A DNA stretch of 64,000 nt from Flagellimonas pacifica (lineage in GTDB: Bacteria > Bacteroidota > Bacteroidia > Flavobacteriales > Flavobacteriaceae): positions 558,001 to 622,000 of the forward strand of contig NZ_OBEH01000001.1 of NCBI RefSeq assembly GCF_900215465.1. Reading direction: 5' to 3'. The translations under genes and the position numbers were made by a program. Below the pieces are notes generated by a model. That model was not told the DNA's origin and searched no databases. It saw only the letters and a program-made list of their open reading frames with translations. Of this stretch, positions 1 to 9,700 are shown piece by piece. Every line of letters begins with the position of its first letter. Position 1 is the first letter of the stretch.

Positions 1-1626
1 TGGCCAGAAGAAGGGGTAAAACCACAAAACACGATTATGGAAGGGGTCCATTTAAAACATCTGATTACCATAAAAGGTGACCAGGAAACACCCGTAAAAG
101 ATGTTTTGATTAAAGACCTGAAATTTGAACATGCCCAAAGAACCATAAATGAAGACTATGAACCACTATTGCGCAGTGATTGGACCATTTACAGGGGTGG
201 AGCGGTATTCATTCAAGATTCAGAAAATGTTACGATCAAAGATTGTGAATTTTCCAATTTAGGAGGAAATGTTCTTTTTGTTAGCAATTATAACCAACAA
301 ACCCATCTAATAGGGAATCATATCCATGATTGTGGGGCATCTGGTATTAGCTTTGTTGGAAACCCTTCCGCCGTGCGCTCCCCCGCTTTTCAATACCGGG
401 AATTTGTTCCTTTTAATGAATTGGACACCGTAAAAGGACCAGCAAACAATTCTTATCCCAAAGAAGGTTTAGTAGACAACAACCTTATATACAGAACTGG
501 AAGACTTGAAAAACAAACTGCTGGGGTACAGATTTCCATGGCAATGAATATTACCGTAAGCAATAACAGTATTTATGATGTTCCAAGAGCTGGAATAAAC
601 ATTAGTGAAGGTACTTGGGGAGGTCATCTGATTTCGTATAATGACGTGTTCAACACTGTATTGGAATCTGGTGACCATGGATCTTTTAATTCTTGGGGAA
701 GAGACCGTTTTTGGCACCCCAACAGAGCAATTATGGACAAAATGGTCTTGGAAAATCCTGAAATGCCCCTTTGGGACGCCATTCACACCACAGTTATCAA
801 AAACAATAGATTTAGATGTGATCATGGATGGGATATTGATCTGGATGATGGTTCGTCCAACTATAAAATCTACAATAACTTATGCTTGAATGGAGGTCTG
901 AAATTGCGAGAAGGTTTTTACAGAACTGTTGAGAACAACATTATGATCAACAATGGGTTTCACCCTCATGTATGGTTCAAAAACAGTGGTGATGTGTTCC
1001 GTAAAAACATAGTCCTTACAGACCACAAGGATATTCGATTGCAATCATGGGGCAAAGAAGTAGACTACAATCTTTTTCCTGATGAAGAAGCCCTTATAGA
1101 TGCACAAAAAAACAACGTAGATACTAATAGCTTTTTTGGGAACCCAAAATTTATGAACCCGGAAAAAGGCAATTATACAATTGCGGAAGATTCACCTGCA
1201 CTTACCCTTGGTTTTAAAAACTTTTCTATGGATAGTTTTGGGGTTAAAAAACCATCTCTACGCAAATTGGCAAAAACTCCTGAATTTCCTGTGCTCTGGT
1301 CCATTTCCGGCACTAAAAAAACAAAAGGCACCTCACTTGTTTGGCTTGGCGGACATCTTAAAAATATTGAAACCCTTGCAGAAAGGTCTGCCTCCGGGCT
1401 CAATAAAACTTCTGGAATACTAATAACCGAAATTGATACACAAAGTGTCCTTGCCCTCTCCCAGTTGGAAAGTGGAGATGTTATTGTAGGCGGAGAAGGC
1501 GCAGAGATAAATACCATAAAAGATTTAATGAAGCTATATCAGGAGCATGGCTGGAAAGGACATCTAAGTCTTCAAGTCTATAGAAACCAGAAAAAAAACG
1601 ACTTCAGGGTAAAATTAAAAAAATAG
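1..1626 (+). CDS. Right-handed beta-helix glycosidase-like protein with C-terminal PDZ domain (5' truncated, GH141-like)
   Basis: The reading frame is open from base 1, so the start lies outside the window; about 541 residues are visible. Repeated Asn/Gly/Ile-rich turns (NNLIYR, NNSIYD, NNRFRC, NNLCLN, NNIMIN) show a right-handed parallel beta-helix. The stretch around the residues WDIDLDDGSSNYKIYNN and the long loops resemble GH141-type enzymes (alpha-fucosidase/xylanase members are known), but the family is inferred by resemblance only. The last ~90 residues (ILITEIDTQSVLA...LESGDVIVGGEGAEI...) read as a PDZ domain, an unusual partner for a beta-helix hydrolase. It stands upstream of a glycosidase and a sulfatase, which fits polysaccharide breakdown in the periplasm or outside the cell. 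The alternative is a polysaccharide lyase or a binding protein. Confidence 0.6.
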   Translation, partial: WPEEGVKPQNTIMEGVHLKHLITIKGDQETPVKDVLIKDLKFEHAQRTINEDYEPLLRSDWTIYRGGAVFIQDSENVTIKDCEFSNLGGNVLFVSNYNQQTHLIGNHIHDCGASGISFVGNPSAVRSPAFQYREFVPFNELDTVKGPANNSYPKEGLVDNNLIYRTGRLEKQTAGVQISMAMNITVSNNSIYDVPRAGINISEGTWGGHLISYNDVFNTVLESGDHGSFNSWGRDRFWHPNRAIMDKMVLENPEMPLWDAIHTTVIKNNRFRCDHGWDIDLDDGSSNYKIYNNLCLNGGLKLREGFYRTVENNIMINNGFHPHVWFKNSGDVFRKNIVLTDHKDIRLQSWGKEVDYNLFPDEEALIDAQKNNVDTNSFFGNPKFMNPEKGNYTIAEDSPALTLGFKNFSMDSFGVKKPSLRKLAKTPEFPVLWSISGTKKTKGTSLVWLGGHLKNIETLAERSASGLNKTSGILITEIDTQSVLALSQLESGDVIVGGEGAEINTIKDLMKLYQEHGWKGHLSLQVYRNQKKNDFRVKLKK

Positions 1627-2013
1627 AAGACCCTACAATTGACCTGTAAGTCAAAAGAAAAACCATTGTGCTTGCATTAGTTTTATGGTACAGGTCAGAC
1701 CTATGAACAATCCTTTTCAAACACCAACACTTAAAGCCCCTCTGGTCCGTTAGCATTTCCATTTCGTAATGTTCATTCAAGGTTTAGTTGTAGAGGTTGT
1801 CTTAGCGTAATATTTTGAGGTCCATTTTCCCTGCTATTGTTGAAAAAAATACTATTTTTGATACTATCACAGTATATCATAGTTAATATATTTGTTTTTA
1901 ATCATAAACAATAGCGAATTGATAAGCAGCATATTAACTAAGCATAGCTTATAAGTTCGTAGAAAATTTCATTTCTAGCATTAACATAAGAACCTATCTT
2001 CATAAAACCTAAA
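1627..2013. other. Intergenic region upstream of secreted GH36-like gene
   Basis: This 387-bp gap separates the beta-helix gene from the secreted glycosidase. It contains a -7 box TATTTTTG (1853-1860) followed after 4 nt by the 20-bp operator-like site (1865-1884), leaving a 5' leader of roughly 145 nt. An 8-bp inverted repeat GACCTGTA/TACAGGTC (1641-1648 and 1689-1696) lies just after the beta-helix gene. Its arms are far apart and no T-tract follows, so it is not called a terminator. No other ORF with coding character was seen. Confidence 0.6.
1853..1884 (+). promoter_or_regulatory. Promoter -7 box plus 20-bp operator-like site (copy 1)
   Basis: TATTTTTG (1853-1860) matches the Bacteroidota -7 consensus TAnnTTTG. 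Four nt later comes TATCACAGTATATCATAGTT (1865-1884), identical over 20 bp to the sites at 18684-18703 (minus strand) and 20221-20240. Within it TATCACAGT and TATCATAGT form a direct repeat with a 10-bp period, one helical turn. The position across or just after the transcription start suggests a repressor site. The GntR-type protein encoded at 19093-20106 is the obvious candidate binder, by inference. Confidence 0.75.
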
Positions 2014-3849
2014 ATGAAAAATATAAAAATACTAGCGCTTTCATTTTTCTTGTCAGGGACCTTATGGGCTCAAGAAAATCAAACCATAGAAGTAGCTCAA
2101 CAACAAGTTCAACTAGTTGGTGATTTAAGTTCATTTGAATCAGAGATTTCCGCGGAAAAAATTAGCGAAGGTCTTGAAATTATCACTATAAGACTGCTAC
2201 AAGAAAAAGCTACTACTCCTCCAAAATTTTCTCTTAAATGGAAAATGCCCTCAAGCAATGTGGCCGGATTTTGGAGTAGCGGTGCATTTAACGATAAAAC
2301 TATCGGCCCAAGTTGGGGGCCTTCTTCGGTTCGTTCTATGTTGGCCAAACAAGCTCCTGTTGTAACACTTTTTGGCCATGACGATATCAATCAACTAACA
2401 TACGCGGTATCCGAAGCATTAAACACAGTGGTTCTAAGTGCCGGGATCAGAGAGGAAGATGGGTTTGTTTATAATCAGATTCTGTTTTTCTCAGAAAAAC
2501 ATAGTCCTTTAAAAAATTATGAGGTAAAGATTCGTTTTGACACAAGGCCCAAACAATATTCAACTGCTCTCGGCGAAGTGGCCGATTGGTGGGCATCTTT
2601 TGATTTTTTAAAACCCGTTCCCGTTCCAGAAGTGGCAAGAAGGCCGGTATATTCAAGTTGGTATAGCTATCATCAAAATGTTAGCATGAACGATTTGCTT
2701 GCAGAGTGTAAACTAGCCAAAAAAATGGGATTTGAATCCATTATTGTTGATGACGGGTGGCAAACCCTTGACAGTAACCGAGGTTATGCTTACACTGGAG
2801 ATTGGAAACCAGAACGGATTCCAGAAATGAAACAGTTTGTGCAAGCCGTTCATGATCTAGACATGAAGTTTATATTATGGTATGGGGTCCCCTTTGTAGG
2901 TGAAAAATCAGAAGCCTATGAAAAAATGAAAGGAAAATATCTTAGGTATTGGAATGGGCAAGGAACTTATGTGCTAGATCCAAGATATCCTGAAGTGCGG
3001 CAGTTTATAATTGATACCTATGTTGATGCCATTCACAATTGGGACCTTGATGGATTTAAACTGGATTTTATTGGAAGGTTTACGGCCGATGACAACACTA
3101 AATTCACCAAGGAAAATGGACGGGATTTTGCTTCAGTTAACGAAGCTACAGATGTTTTGATGACGGATTTGGTAAAATCCCTTCAAGAAATTAAGCCAGA
3201 TATCATGATTGAATTTAGGCAACCCTATGTTGGCCCTGCCATGCGAAAATATGGTAACATGTTCAGAGCAACAGATTGCCCGAACCTTTCATCTGTAAAC
3301 CGAATCAGAACATCAGACTTAAGACTTTTAAGTGGTTCCACAGCAGTCCATTCCGATATGTTGATGTGGCATTATGATGAACCAGTTGAGGTTGCAGCCC
3401 TGCAGATGCTCAATGTAATGTATTCAGTTCCACAGATATCCGTTAGGCTGGAAGATATTCCAGAAGACCACTTCAAAATGATAAAGTTCTATACTGATTA
3501 TTGGTTAAAAAATAGAGATGTCCTTTTAGAGGGCGATTTTCACCCTACAAGCCCTCTTACTAATTATCCAATTTTGGAGGGAATGACCCCAGACAAAAAG
3601 ATTACTACTATTTTTAATGACAACCTTGTAAAATTAGAGACTGGAGCCTATAAAAATGTGGATATAATTAATGCAAAAATATCTCCTCAGATAGTTGTTC
3701 TGGTCACTGGAACACCCGAAAAATTTGAATATAGCATAAAGGATTGTCTTGGCAATGAAACTGGAAAGGAAATTGTAGAACTCTCTGAAGGCACTCATAC
3801 TTTTAATGTTCCAGCATCTGGTTTAATTTCTTTTACAAAAACCAAATAA
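2014..3849 (+). CDS. Secreted GH36-like alpha-glycosidase (alpha-galactosidase-type)
   Basis: 611 residues with an SPI signal peptide (MKNIKILALSFFLSGTLWAQ), so periplasmic or secreted. An N-terminal beta-sandwich is followed by a (beta/alpha)8 barrel. Visible barrel motifs are DDGWQ (~245-250), LDGFKLDF with the likely nucleophile Asp351, and FRATDC with the likely acid/base Asp421; a small C-terminal beta domain ends the protein. This is the clan GH-D layout of retaining alpha-galactosidases and relatives. The true linkage cleaved is unknown, because this branch is far from the well-studied melibiases. It has a cytoplasmic paralogue at 20536-22353 with the same motifs. The gene has its own operator-bearing promoter and is followed after 9 bp by a sulfatase, so the two probably act on the same sulfated glycan. 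Confidence 0.75.
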   Translation: MKNIKILALSFFLSGTLWAQENQTIEVAQQQVQLVGDLSSFESEISAEKISEGLEIITIRLLQEKATTPPKFSLKWKMPSSNVAGFWSSGAFNDKTIGPSWGPSSVRSMLAKQAPVVTLFGHDDINQLTYAVSEALNTVVLSAGIREEDGFVYNQILFFSEKHSPLKNYEVKIRFDTRPKQYSTALGEVADWWASFDFLKPVPVPEVARRPVYSSWYSYHQNVSMNDLLAECKLAKKMGFESIIVDDGWQTLDSNRGYAYTGDWKPERIPEMKQFVQAVHDLDMKFILWYGVPFVGEKSEAYEKMKGKYLRYWNGQGTYVLDPRYPEVRQFIIDTYVDAIHNWDLDGFKLDFIGRFTADDNTKFTKENGRDFASVNEATDVLMTDLVKSLQEIKPDIMIEFRQPYVGPAMRKYGNMFRATDCPNLSSVNRIRTSDLRLLSGSTAVHSDMLMWHYDEPVEVAALQMLNVMYSVPQISVRLEDIPEDHFKMIKFYTDYWLKNRDVLLEGDFHPTSPLTNYPILEGMTPDKKITTIFNDNLVKLETGAYKNVDIINAKISPQIVVLVTGTPEKFEYSIKDCLGNETGKEIVELSEGTHTFNVPASGLISFTKTK

Positions 3850-3858
3850 AACAAGTAT

Positions 3859-5460
3859 ATGAAACTAAGAGGTTTATGCAAACAAAGTCTTCTGTCAGCA
3901 GTTTTTGTAATTGCTTTATGCATTTCATGCGTTAATAAAACACAAACTGAAGAGCCTCCTCAAAAGCCAAATATTTTATGGGTTTTTTTAGAAGATACCG
4001 CCCCTATTTTAAGTTCTTATGGCACTACCTTAATATCTACTCCAAATATTGATAGCCTTGCAGCTCAAGGGGTTTTGTATAGAAATGTTTTCATGCCCGC
4101 ACCTGTGTGTTCGGCAAGTAGATCAAGTATCATAACCGGAGTTATGTCTACAACTACTGGGACCCACAACCATCATAGTTCTAGAACAAAAGAATCTGGT
4201 ATTTATTTGCCTGATAGCTTGAAAACTATTCCGGAAATTTTTAAGAGAGAGGGCTATTTCACCTTTAATAACGGTAAGGATGATTATAATTTTATGTACA
4301 ATAGAAGAGACTTGTACACTCAAGATTACAGAATGCATCCGCTCTATGGTAAAAATGGAATACATATAGATTTGGCCACTTTGCAGAACAAACAACCTTT
4401 CTTTGGGCAGATACAATTATATGGAGGAAAAGAGATTTTTTCAAAAAGCTTTAAGGATAATATAGAGACTCCTGTAGATCGTTCATCCATTGAACTTCCC
4501 CCGTATCTACCTCAACATCCGGCCATAATAGAAGAATATGCGAATCATTTGGATGCTATTCAAATTACAGACAAGAAGGTGGGCAATATCATAAAAGACT
4601 TGCGAAACAACAATTTATTGAAAAATACCATTGTCTTCTTTTTCTCTGATCATGGCATGCGCATCACCCGAAACAAACAATTTTTATATGATGGAGGACT
4701 ACATGTGCCATTGATTATTGCCGATTTTACCAAAAATTTCAAAAAACTACCAGAAGGCGTCACAAACAATGAACTAATCAGTGGGCTCGATTTAGGAACT
4801 AGTTCTTTGGCATTGGCAAACATTGATATACCTAGTTACATGGAAGGGAAAAATATCTTTAGCGATTCCTTCCAACGGGAATATGTTATCTCCACTCGAG
4901 ACCGGTGCGATTTTACCATTGACAGAATACGTTCGGTAAGGTCAAAAAAGTTTAAATACATCCGGAATTTTAAAACAGACAGGCCCTATACCCAACCTAC
5001 ATACATGGATTTTGACGGCATTGAGTTTGTCAAGGTCATGCACCAATTACATGATGAAAAAAAACTGGACTCAGTACAAGAAGTTTTCATGTCCGATAAG
5101 CGTCCTGCAGAAGAACTCTATGATTTGGAAAAAGACCCTTTTGAACTACATAATCTAGCCAATATTCCAGAATACGTAAACATTCGGGAAAAGTATGCTG
5201 GCATTTTAAAGGATTGGATTTCAGAAACGGATGACAAAGGACAATTCCCTGAAGATGAAGAAAATCTGAAGTTGATGCTCGGTATTTGGGGAAAGTATGC
5301 AGCAAATCCCGAATACGATGTACTCAGAAACAAGTACCCGGACCTGCCGGGTTCTTTAGTTCATTTAAAAACTGCATCTTCTGTTGTAATTGATTCCACA
5401 TTTACCGAAGAACCGATCCTAGAACTGAAAAACTACTTGGAGAAACCTAATATTGATTAA
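3859..5460 (+). CDS. Lipoprotein sulfatase, S1 (formylglycine) family
   Basis: 533 residues. The N-terminus ends in a lipobox (ALCISC), predicting an outer-membrane or periplasmic lipoprotein. The arylsulfatase signature is present: NILWVFLEDTAP supplies the metal-binding Asp, and C84-S-A-S-R is the C-x-P/A-x-R site whose cysteine is converted to formylglycine. FFSDHG and the C-terminal AEELYDLEKDPFELHNL are typical of the S1 family. No anaerobic maturase gene is in this window. The gene follows the secreted GH36-like gene by 9 bp and is probably co-transcribed. Its stop codon (5458-5460) overlaps that of the convergent haloperoxidase-like gene by two bases, with no terminator between them. 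The substrate is presumably a sulfated polysaccharide; the subfamily was not resolved. Confidence 0.88.
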   Translation: MKLRGLCKQSLLSAVFVIALCISCVNKTQTEEPPQKPNILWVFLEDTAPILSSYGTTLISTPNIDSLAAQGVLYRNVFMPAPVCSASRSSIITGVMSTTTGTHNHHSSRTKESGIYLPDSLKTIPEIFKREGYFTFNNGKDDYNFMYNRRDLYTQDYRMHPLYGKNGIHIDLATLQNKQPFFGQIQLYGGKEIFSKSFKDNIETPVDRSSIELPPYLPQHPAIIEEYANHLDAIQITDKKVGNIIKDLRNNNLLKNTIVFFFSDHGMRITRNKQFLYDGGLHVPLIIADFTKNFKKLPEGVTNNELISGLDLGTSSLALANIDIPSYMEGKNIFSDSFQREYVISTRDRCDFTIDRIRSVRSKKFKYIRNFKTDRPYTQPTYMDFDGIEFVKVMHQLHDEKKLDSVQEVFMSDKRPAEELYDLEKDPFELHNLANIPEYVNIREKYAGILKDWISETDDKGQFPEDEENLKLMLGIWGKYAANPEYDVLRNKYPDLPGSLVHLKTASSVVIDSTFTEEPILELKNYLEKPNID

Positions 5461-6782
5461 TTTACAAACTTGATTTTGTCCAAAACATGTTGGCCAACTT
5501 CTTTTCCCTGGCTAACACCCAATTCAATAGCCGGTTTATAATGTATTCCTCCATACAACCTACTAATAGCTGCTTCTTGTGCTGCCCCATTAAAGGATTC
5601 ATAACTTCTGACCGGAAGTCCATAAGGCACCTCGGTGGCATCATCAAATGCATAGTTGTCTCCAAAAATATTAGTTAAAATTGTTGCTGCTGCAGCCGAA
5701 GCCACGCTATGACCTGATGTATGCTCTGGAAAGGCCGGGGTTTGTAGTATGGGTTCCCAATCAGGGTCAATGTATTTGTTAATATAGGTTTCAGGGCGGG
5801 TAAGGCTACTTCTATATTTTTGGTCCCAACAACTTATAAAGGCGTCCGCTATGGCAACACTAACTTGTGCCAAAGCCGCTGCCGAATCTTCCATATTTAT
5901 CTTTTTTTCATCAAGCACCTGAGCTGTAATATGTATCCAATGCCCACCTGGAGAGATTTGCTGTTGAAAGTACATTACATGTCCTTTGGTTGTTGAAATG
6001 TTAGGATTGCAGTCCCAAAACTTAGCAATCTCCAGTCTTTCCGAATTCAGATTTTTTACCGTGGAGTACACTTCTTCAGCCTCTTGATAAAATTGTGAGG
6101 TCTCGGCTATGTCGAAATTAGTCGGCAACCCGGGGTCAAATTGTGATGCAGAGTCAAGCGCAAAGGGTTTTATGGTATTCCAATGTGGTTCTATCGCTTC
6201 CATATAATCTGGTGGCGTTGGTCTCCACCTACCAGGGTCATCATTTACGCTGAACCTGGGCAAAGCTGTTCTTTTTAAGTATCCATCATTGTGAGCTCTT
6301 GCGAGCACATCTTGTCCTATTTTCTTTCCTAAATCAACAGAATTATTATAAATAACTTCATCTATTCCTATTTTTTTCACATCCCGTAAAAGCGCAGTTT
6401 GCAAAGTATCAATTCGTTCAAGGTTATAAACCAATTGTTTAGCCACCTCGGTAAAGGCAACCAAAGAAGTTATTGGATAATAGTAATTTTGACCGGCTAT
6501 TGGTTGAGTCAGTTGAGATAAATGATTCAATTGACCTCCCAATGAAGGCCTGTGCTCTGGGTTTTGAAGCCTAACGCCTTCATATGCAGCAATATTACTG
6601 TAGGCATAGATTCGGCTGGCAACGGGAGGGGTGAATATATCGGCAACAATAACATCTGTTAAATGTCGATTATATTTGCTCAAACTACCCTCAAAATATG
6701 CATCCAATCCTTCCTGGTTGTGTGGGTTTCCACAAGACTGGAGCAATAACACCAAGATAAATATGCTAGTTAATTGTTTCAT
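5457..6782 (-). CDS. Vanadium-dependent haloperoxidase / PAP2-superfamily lipoprotein
   Basis: 441 residues with a lipobox (LLLQSC) and a mostly helical body. All vanadate/phosphate-binding residues of the haloperoxidase-PAP2 superfamily are visible in order: KYRSSLTRP (~320-328, K-x6-RP), HTSGH (~353-357) and SRLYGGIHY (~403, R-x5-H). True halide oxidation cannot be told from acid phosphatase or another role by sequence alone. This Bacteroidota branch is annotated as vanadium-dependent haloperoxidase but is little studied. It is the last gene of the susC operon; its start overlaps the end of the upstream FG-GAP gene by 17 bp, indicating translational coupling. A role could be oxidation of aromatics or halides at the surface, or dephosphorylation of an imported ligand; neither is shown. 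Confidence 0.8.
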   Translation of the reverse strand: MKQLTSIFILVLLLQSCGNPHNQEGLDAYFEGSLSKYNRHLTDVIVADIFTPPVASRIYAYSNIAAYEGVRLQNPEHRPSLGGQLNHLSQLTQPIAGQNYYYPITSLVAFTEVAKQLVYNLERIDTLQTALLRDVKKIGIDEVIYNNSVDLGKKIGQDVLARAHNDGYLKRTALPRFSVNDDPGRWRPTPPDYMEAIEPHWNTIKPFALDSASQFDPGLPTNFDIAETSQFYQEAEEVYSTVKNLNSERLEIAKFWDCNPNISTTKGHVMYFQQQISPGGHWIHITAQVLDEKKINMEDSAAALAQVSVAIADAFISCWDQKYRSSLTRPETYINKYIDPDWEPILQTPAFPEHTSGHSVASAAAATILTNIFGDNYAFDDATEVPYGLPVRSYESFNGAAQEAAISRLYGGIHYKPAIELGVSQGKEVGQHVLDKIKFVN

Positions 6783-9700
6783 TGTTGTAGCTAGTTTCTG
6801 TTGTTCCGTTTACATCCGTAATCTGTACTTTCTTGATAATTTCGTTCACAAGAATATTCCTTGAACTCTGGGATAGATAGCCAGAGCCATGATAAAATTC
6901 CTTTTTATATTTTCTGCCGTCCTTAAGTATAATATTAGCGTAAGTAGCATTTGCTCCAACATGGATCATGCGATGGTTTTCTTTGACTAGATTCGCTTTA
7001 AAAATCTTTAGAGGGCCATTATTATTTGCAACCATAATCTGGTTTTCATTTTTCGCATTCTTTAAAATGGCCAAACCACTTCCATCAAAATCATTCAGAA
7101 AGCCACTTTCATCCAATTCCAATGTATTGAAACTTCCATCCCCATTAGATATCATAACAACACCTAACAAACCATCATATCTTCCTGTTGCGACTTCCGT
7201 AGCATATGAATTACCGGTTAAAAGGACGTCTTCCAATCCATCTTTGTCAAAGTCCTCAACAACAATTCCTTCAACTGGTGCAGTTTGTGCAAGAATAGGT
7301 AGCGTACTCAACTTAAATACACCATTGCCCAAGTTTTCTAGATAACTACTTGCAAACCTATGGCTCTTCACTACATATGACTTTTTCAACTCTTCTGGCA
7401 AAAAAGACTCTTCAAAGGTCACTTCAGCATAGGATTTATAGGTCTTGAACCTTGACCTCATTGCACTAATCTGATTTATTAATTCATCTCTTGAGTGTGC
7501 GATATAGTTTTCCCCATCATTATAATAGCACATTATAGGGTCAATATTCCCATCCATATCATAATCGCTCGCATAAATGCATAGGGGCTCCTCATCTGTT
7601 GCGCTGTATTTATGGTTAAGCCCTAAATTTCCTAAAATATAGTCTGTATCACCATCGTTGTCAAAATCTCCTCCCGCAATGCTGTTCCACCAACCCTCTG
7701 TCTTATCCAATCCTGTGGCTTTGGTTGCATTTATCAGTTTTCCATTTTCGTTGTGAAAAAATTCTAAAGCCATAAATTCTCCAACCACAATAAGGTCTAT
7801 CCAACCATCATTGTCATAATCTGTCCATAGCCCAGCTGTTACCATGGTCAATTTTTCCCAATTATCAACCTGGTCACTTATATCTTTGAATCTTGCTCCG
7901 TTGTCCTTGTCAGAAATGTTTTCAAGAAGATAACTTTTTGCAGGCAACGGGTATTTTCCCGGGCTAACCCTACCCCCAACAAATAAGTCCAGATCACCAT
8001 CCTTGTCAAAATCTACAGCATTTACGGTTGACCCACTATTAGTAATATTTGGCAGAGCATCAGACTTAATAAGGTTTCCTTTTCCATCATTTACATATAA
8101 TCGGTCTTGATATGCCGATTCGTCCGAAAGCTGCACTCCACCGCTAACCACATATAGATCGTTATGTCCATCGCCATTGGCATCAAAAATAAGGCTACCC
8201 ATATCTTCATAGTTTGCATCCATGGACCAATCGGAAAGAGTGAAAGTGGCATCCTGATTCTGAATCCAGAGCTGTCCGGATTGCCCTGCGGCACCTCCAA
8301 CATAAAAATCCTCAAGCCCATCAGAATTCATGTCCGAAACCGAGATTCCCGGTCCATTTCTAGATTGCATATGCGGGATAATAGGTTGTAGCTTAAAATC
8401 GACCACATCGTCTTCAACATGAGCAAAAGAAATCCCAAGGGAGTCTGTATACTCTGAAAACAATCGCTTTTTTAGCCCTAATTTGTTTTCCGGTCTTTTT
8501 GAACCAGCATCATTCTGATCAATTTCTATGAGTTGGTCAGCAGCAACATTTTCAATTATTTGGTATTCATTGTTGGGCCACCATATTTCTATTTTTATAA
8601 TGTTTTCTTCCTCACCAATACCAAAATGCATTACGGGGTCTACACTGGATTCATAGCCCTTGCTTAAAAAATGTTGGTCATATTGAATGGAAGTACTTGT
8701 GGTCAATTTTACCTTGGCACCAATTCCATCAATATTTCCCGCTTTGCCGTTTAATTTCAATTTCAAGAAGTTTCTCCCAGGTTGTCCTCCTCCTTTGTTT
8801 TCATAAACAAAAGCGGTCTGATTCATATTGTTGATGATCAAATCCAAATCACCATCATTATCCAAATCTGCATATGCTGCTCCGTTAGAACAACTTGGCA
8901 CCTCTATTCCCCAGGTTTCAGAAACATCTTTGAACCTTAAATTACCATTGTTCTTATACATATAATTGGGCAATTTAGCTGGAGGCAGTGCTTTAATCGA
9001 ATTTAATTTTTGCTTAATTTTTGTCTCAGGGTCTCCCAATGGGTTGTCATAGATTCCTTGGTAATGAATGTAGTCCAGGTCACCAAGGTCCCGAAGAAAA
9101 CCATTGGTTACATAAAGGTCCTTATAACCATCATTATCATAATCGGCAATCAAGGAACTCCAACTCCAATCGGTACTGCTGACACCGGCCATGTTCCCAA
9201 TCTCACTGAACTTGCCCTCACCCAAATTTAATTGAAGTGTGTTCCTGCTATATTGATGTTGATACCCAGCCTCAAGCATTATTTGAAAGCGATCATACCC
9301 TGTTGACGAAATAATTGTTTTTTGACGCGCATTGTCTTCAGGGCGCATATCTAAAACCATGATATCTGGCCTGCCATTATTGTCAATATCTGATATAGTA
9401 TTCCCCATTCCAGCATATGAAGTGTGGTTGAGGTGACTGGCGATTTCATCCTTAAAGGTTCCATCACCTTGGTTAATGTATAAAATGTCATTACCGATAA
9501 AATCATTGGAAATGTAAATGTCTGGCCAAGAATCATTGTTGATATCTGAAATTCCAACTCCAAGTCCATAACCTTCAATTAAGATACCGGCTTCTTTAGA
9601 TACATCTGTGAATTTGCCATTGCCATCGTTACGATAGAGACGGTCATTGCTTATGGATTCCCCATTTAGTTTTCTAGGTTTGCTAGAATTTACCATATGT

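Noticed and set aside
2014..3849. Assignment as a GH31 enzyme
   Set aside because: The DDGWQ and LDGFKLDF motifs and the FRATDC acid/base segment fit clan GH-D better than the GH31 WxDMNE pattern.
6968..7345. Plus-strand ORF of 125 codons inside the FG-GAP gene
   Set aside because: Antisense to a strongly coding FG-GAP region; the repeated Asp-rich codons keep the reverse frame open by chance.
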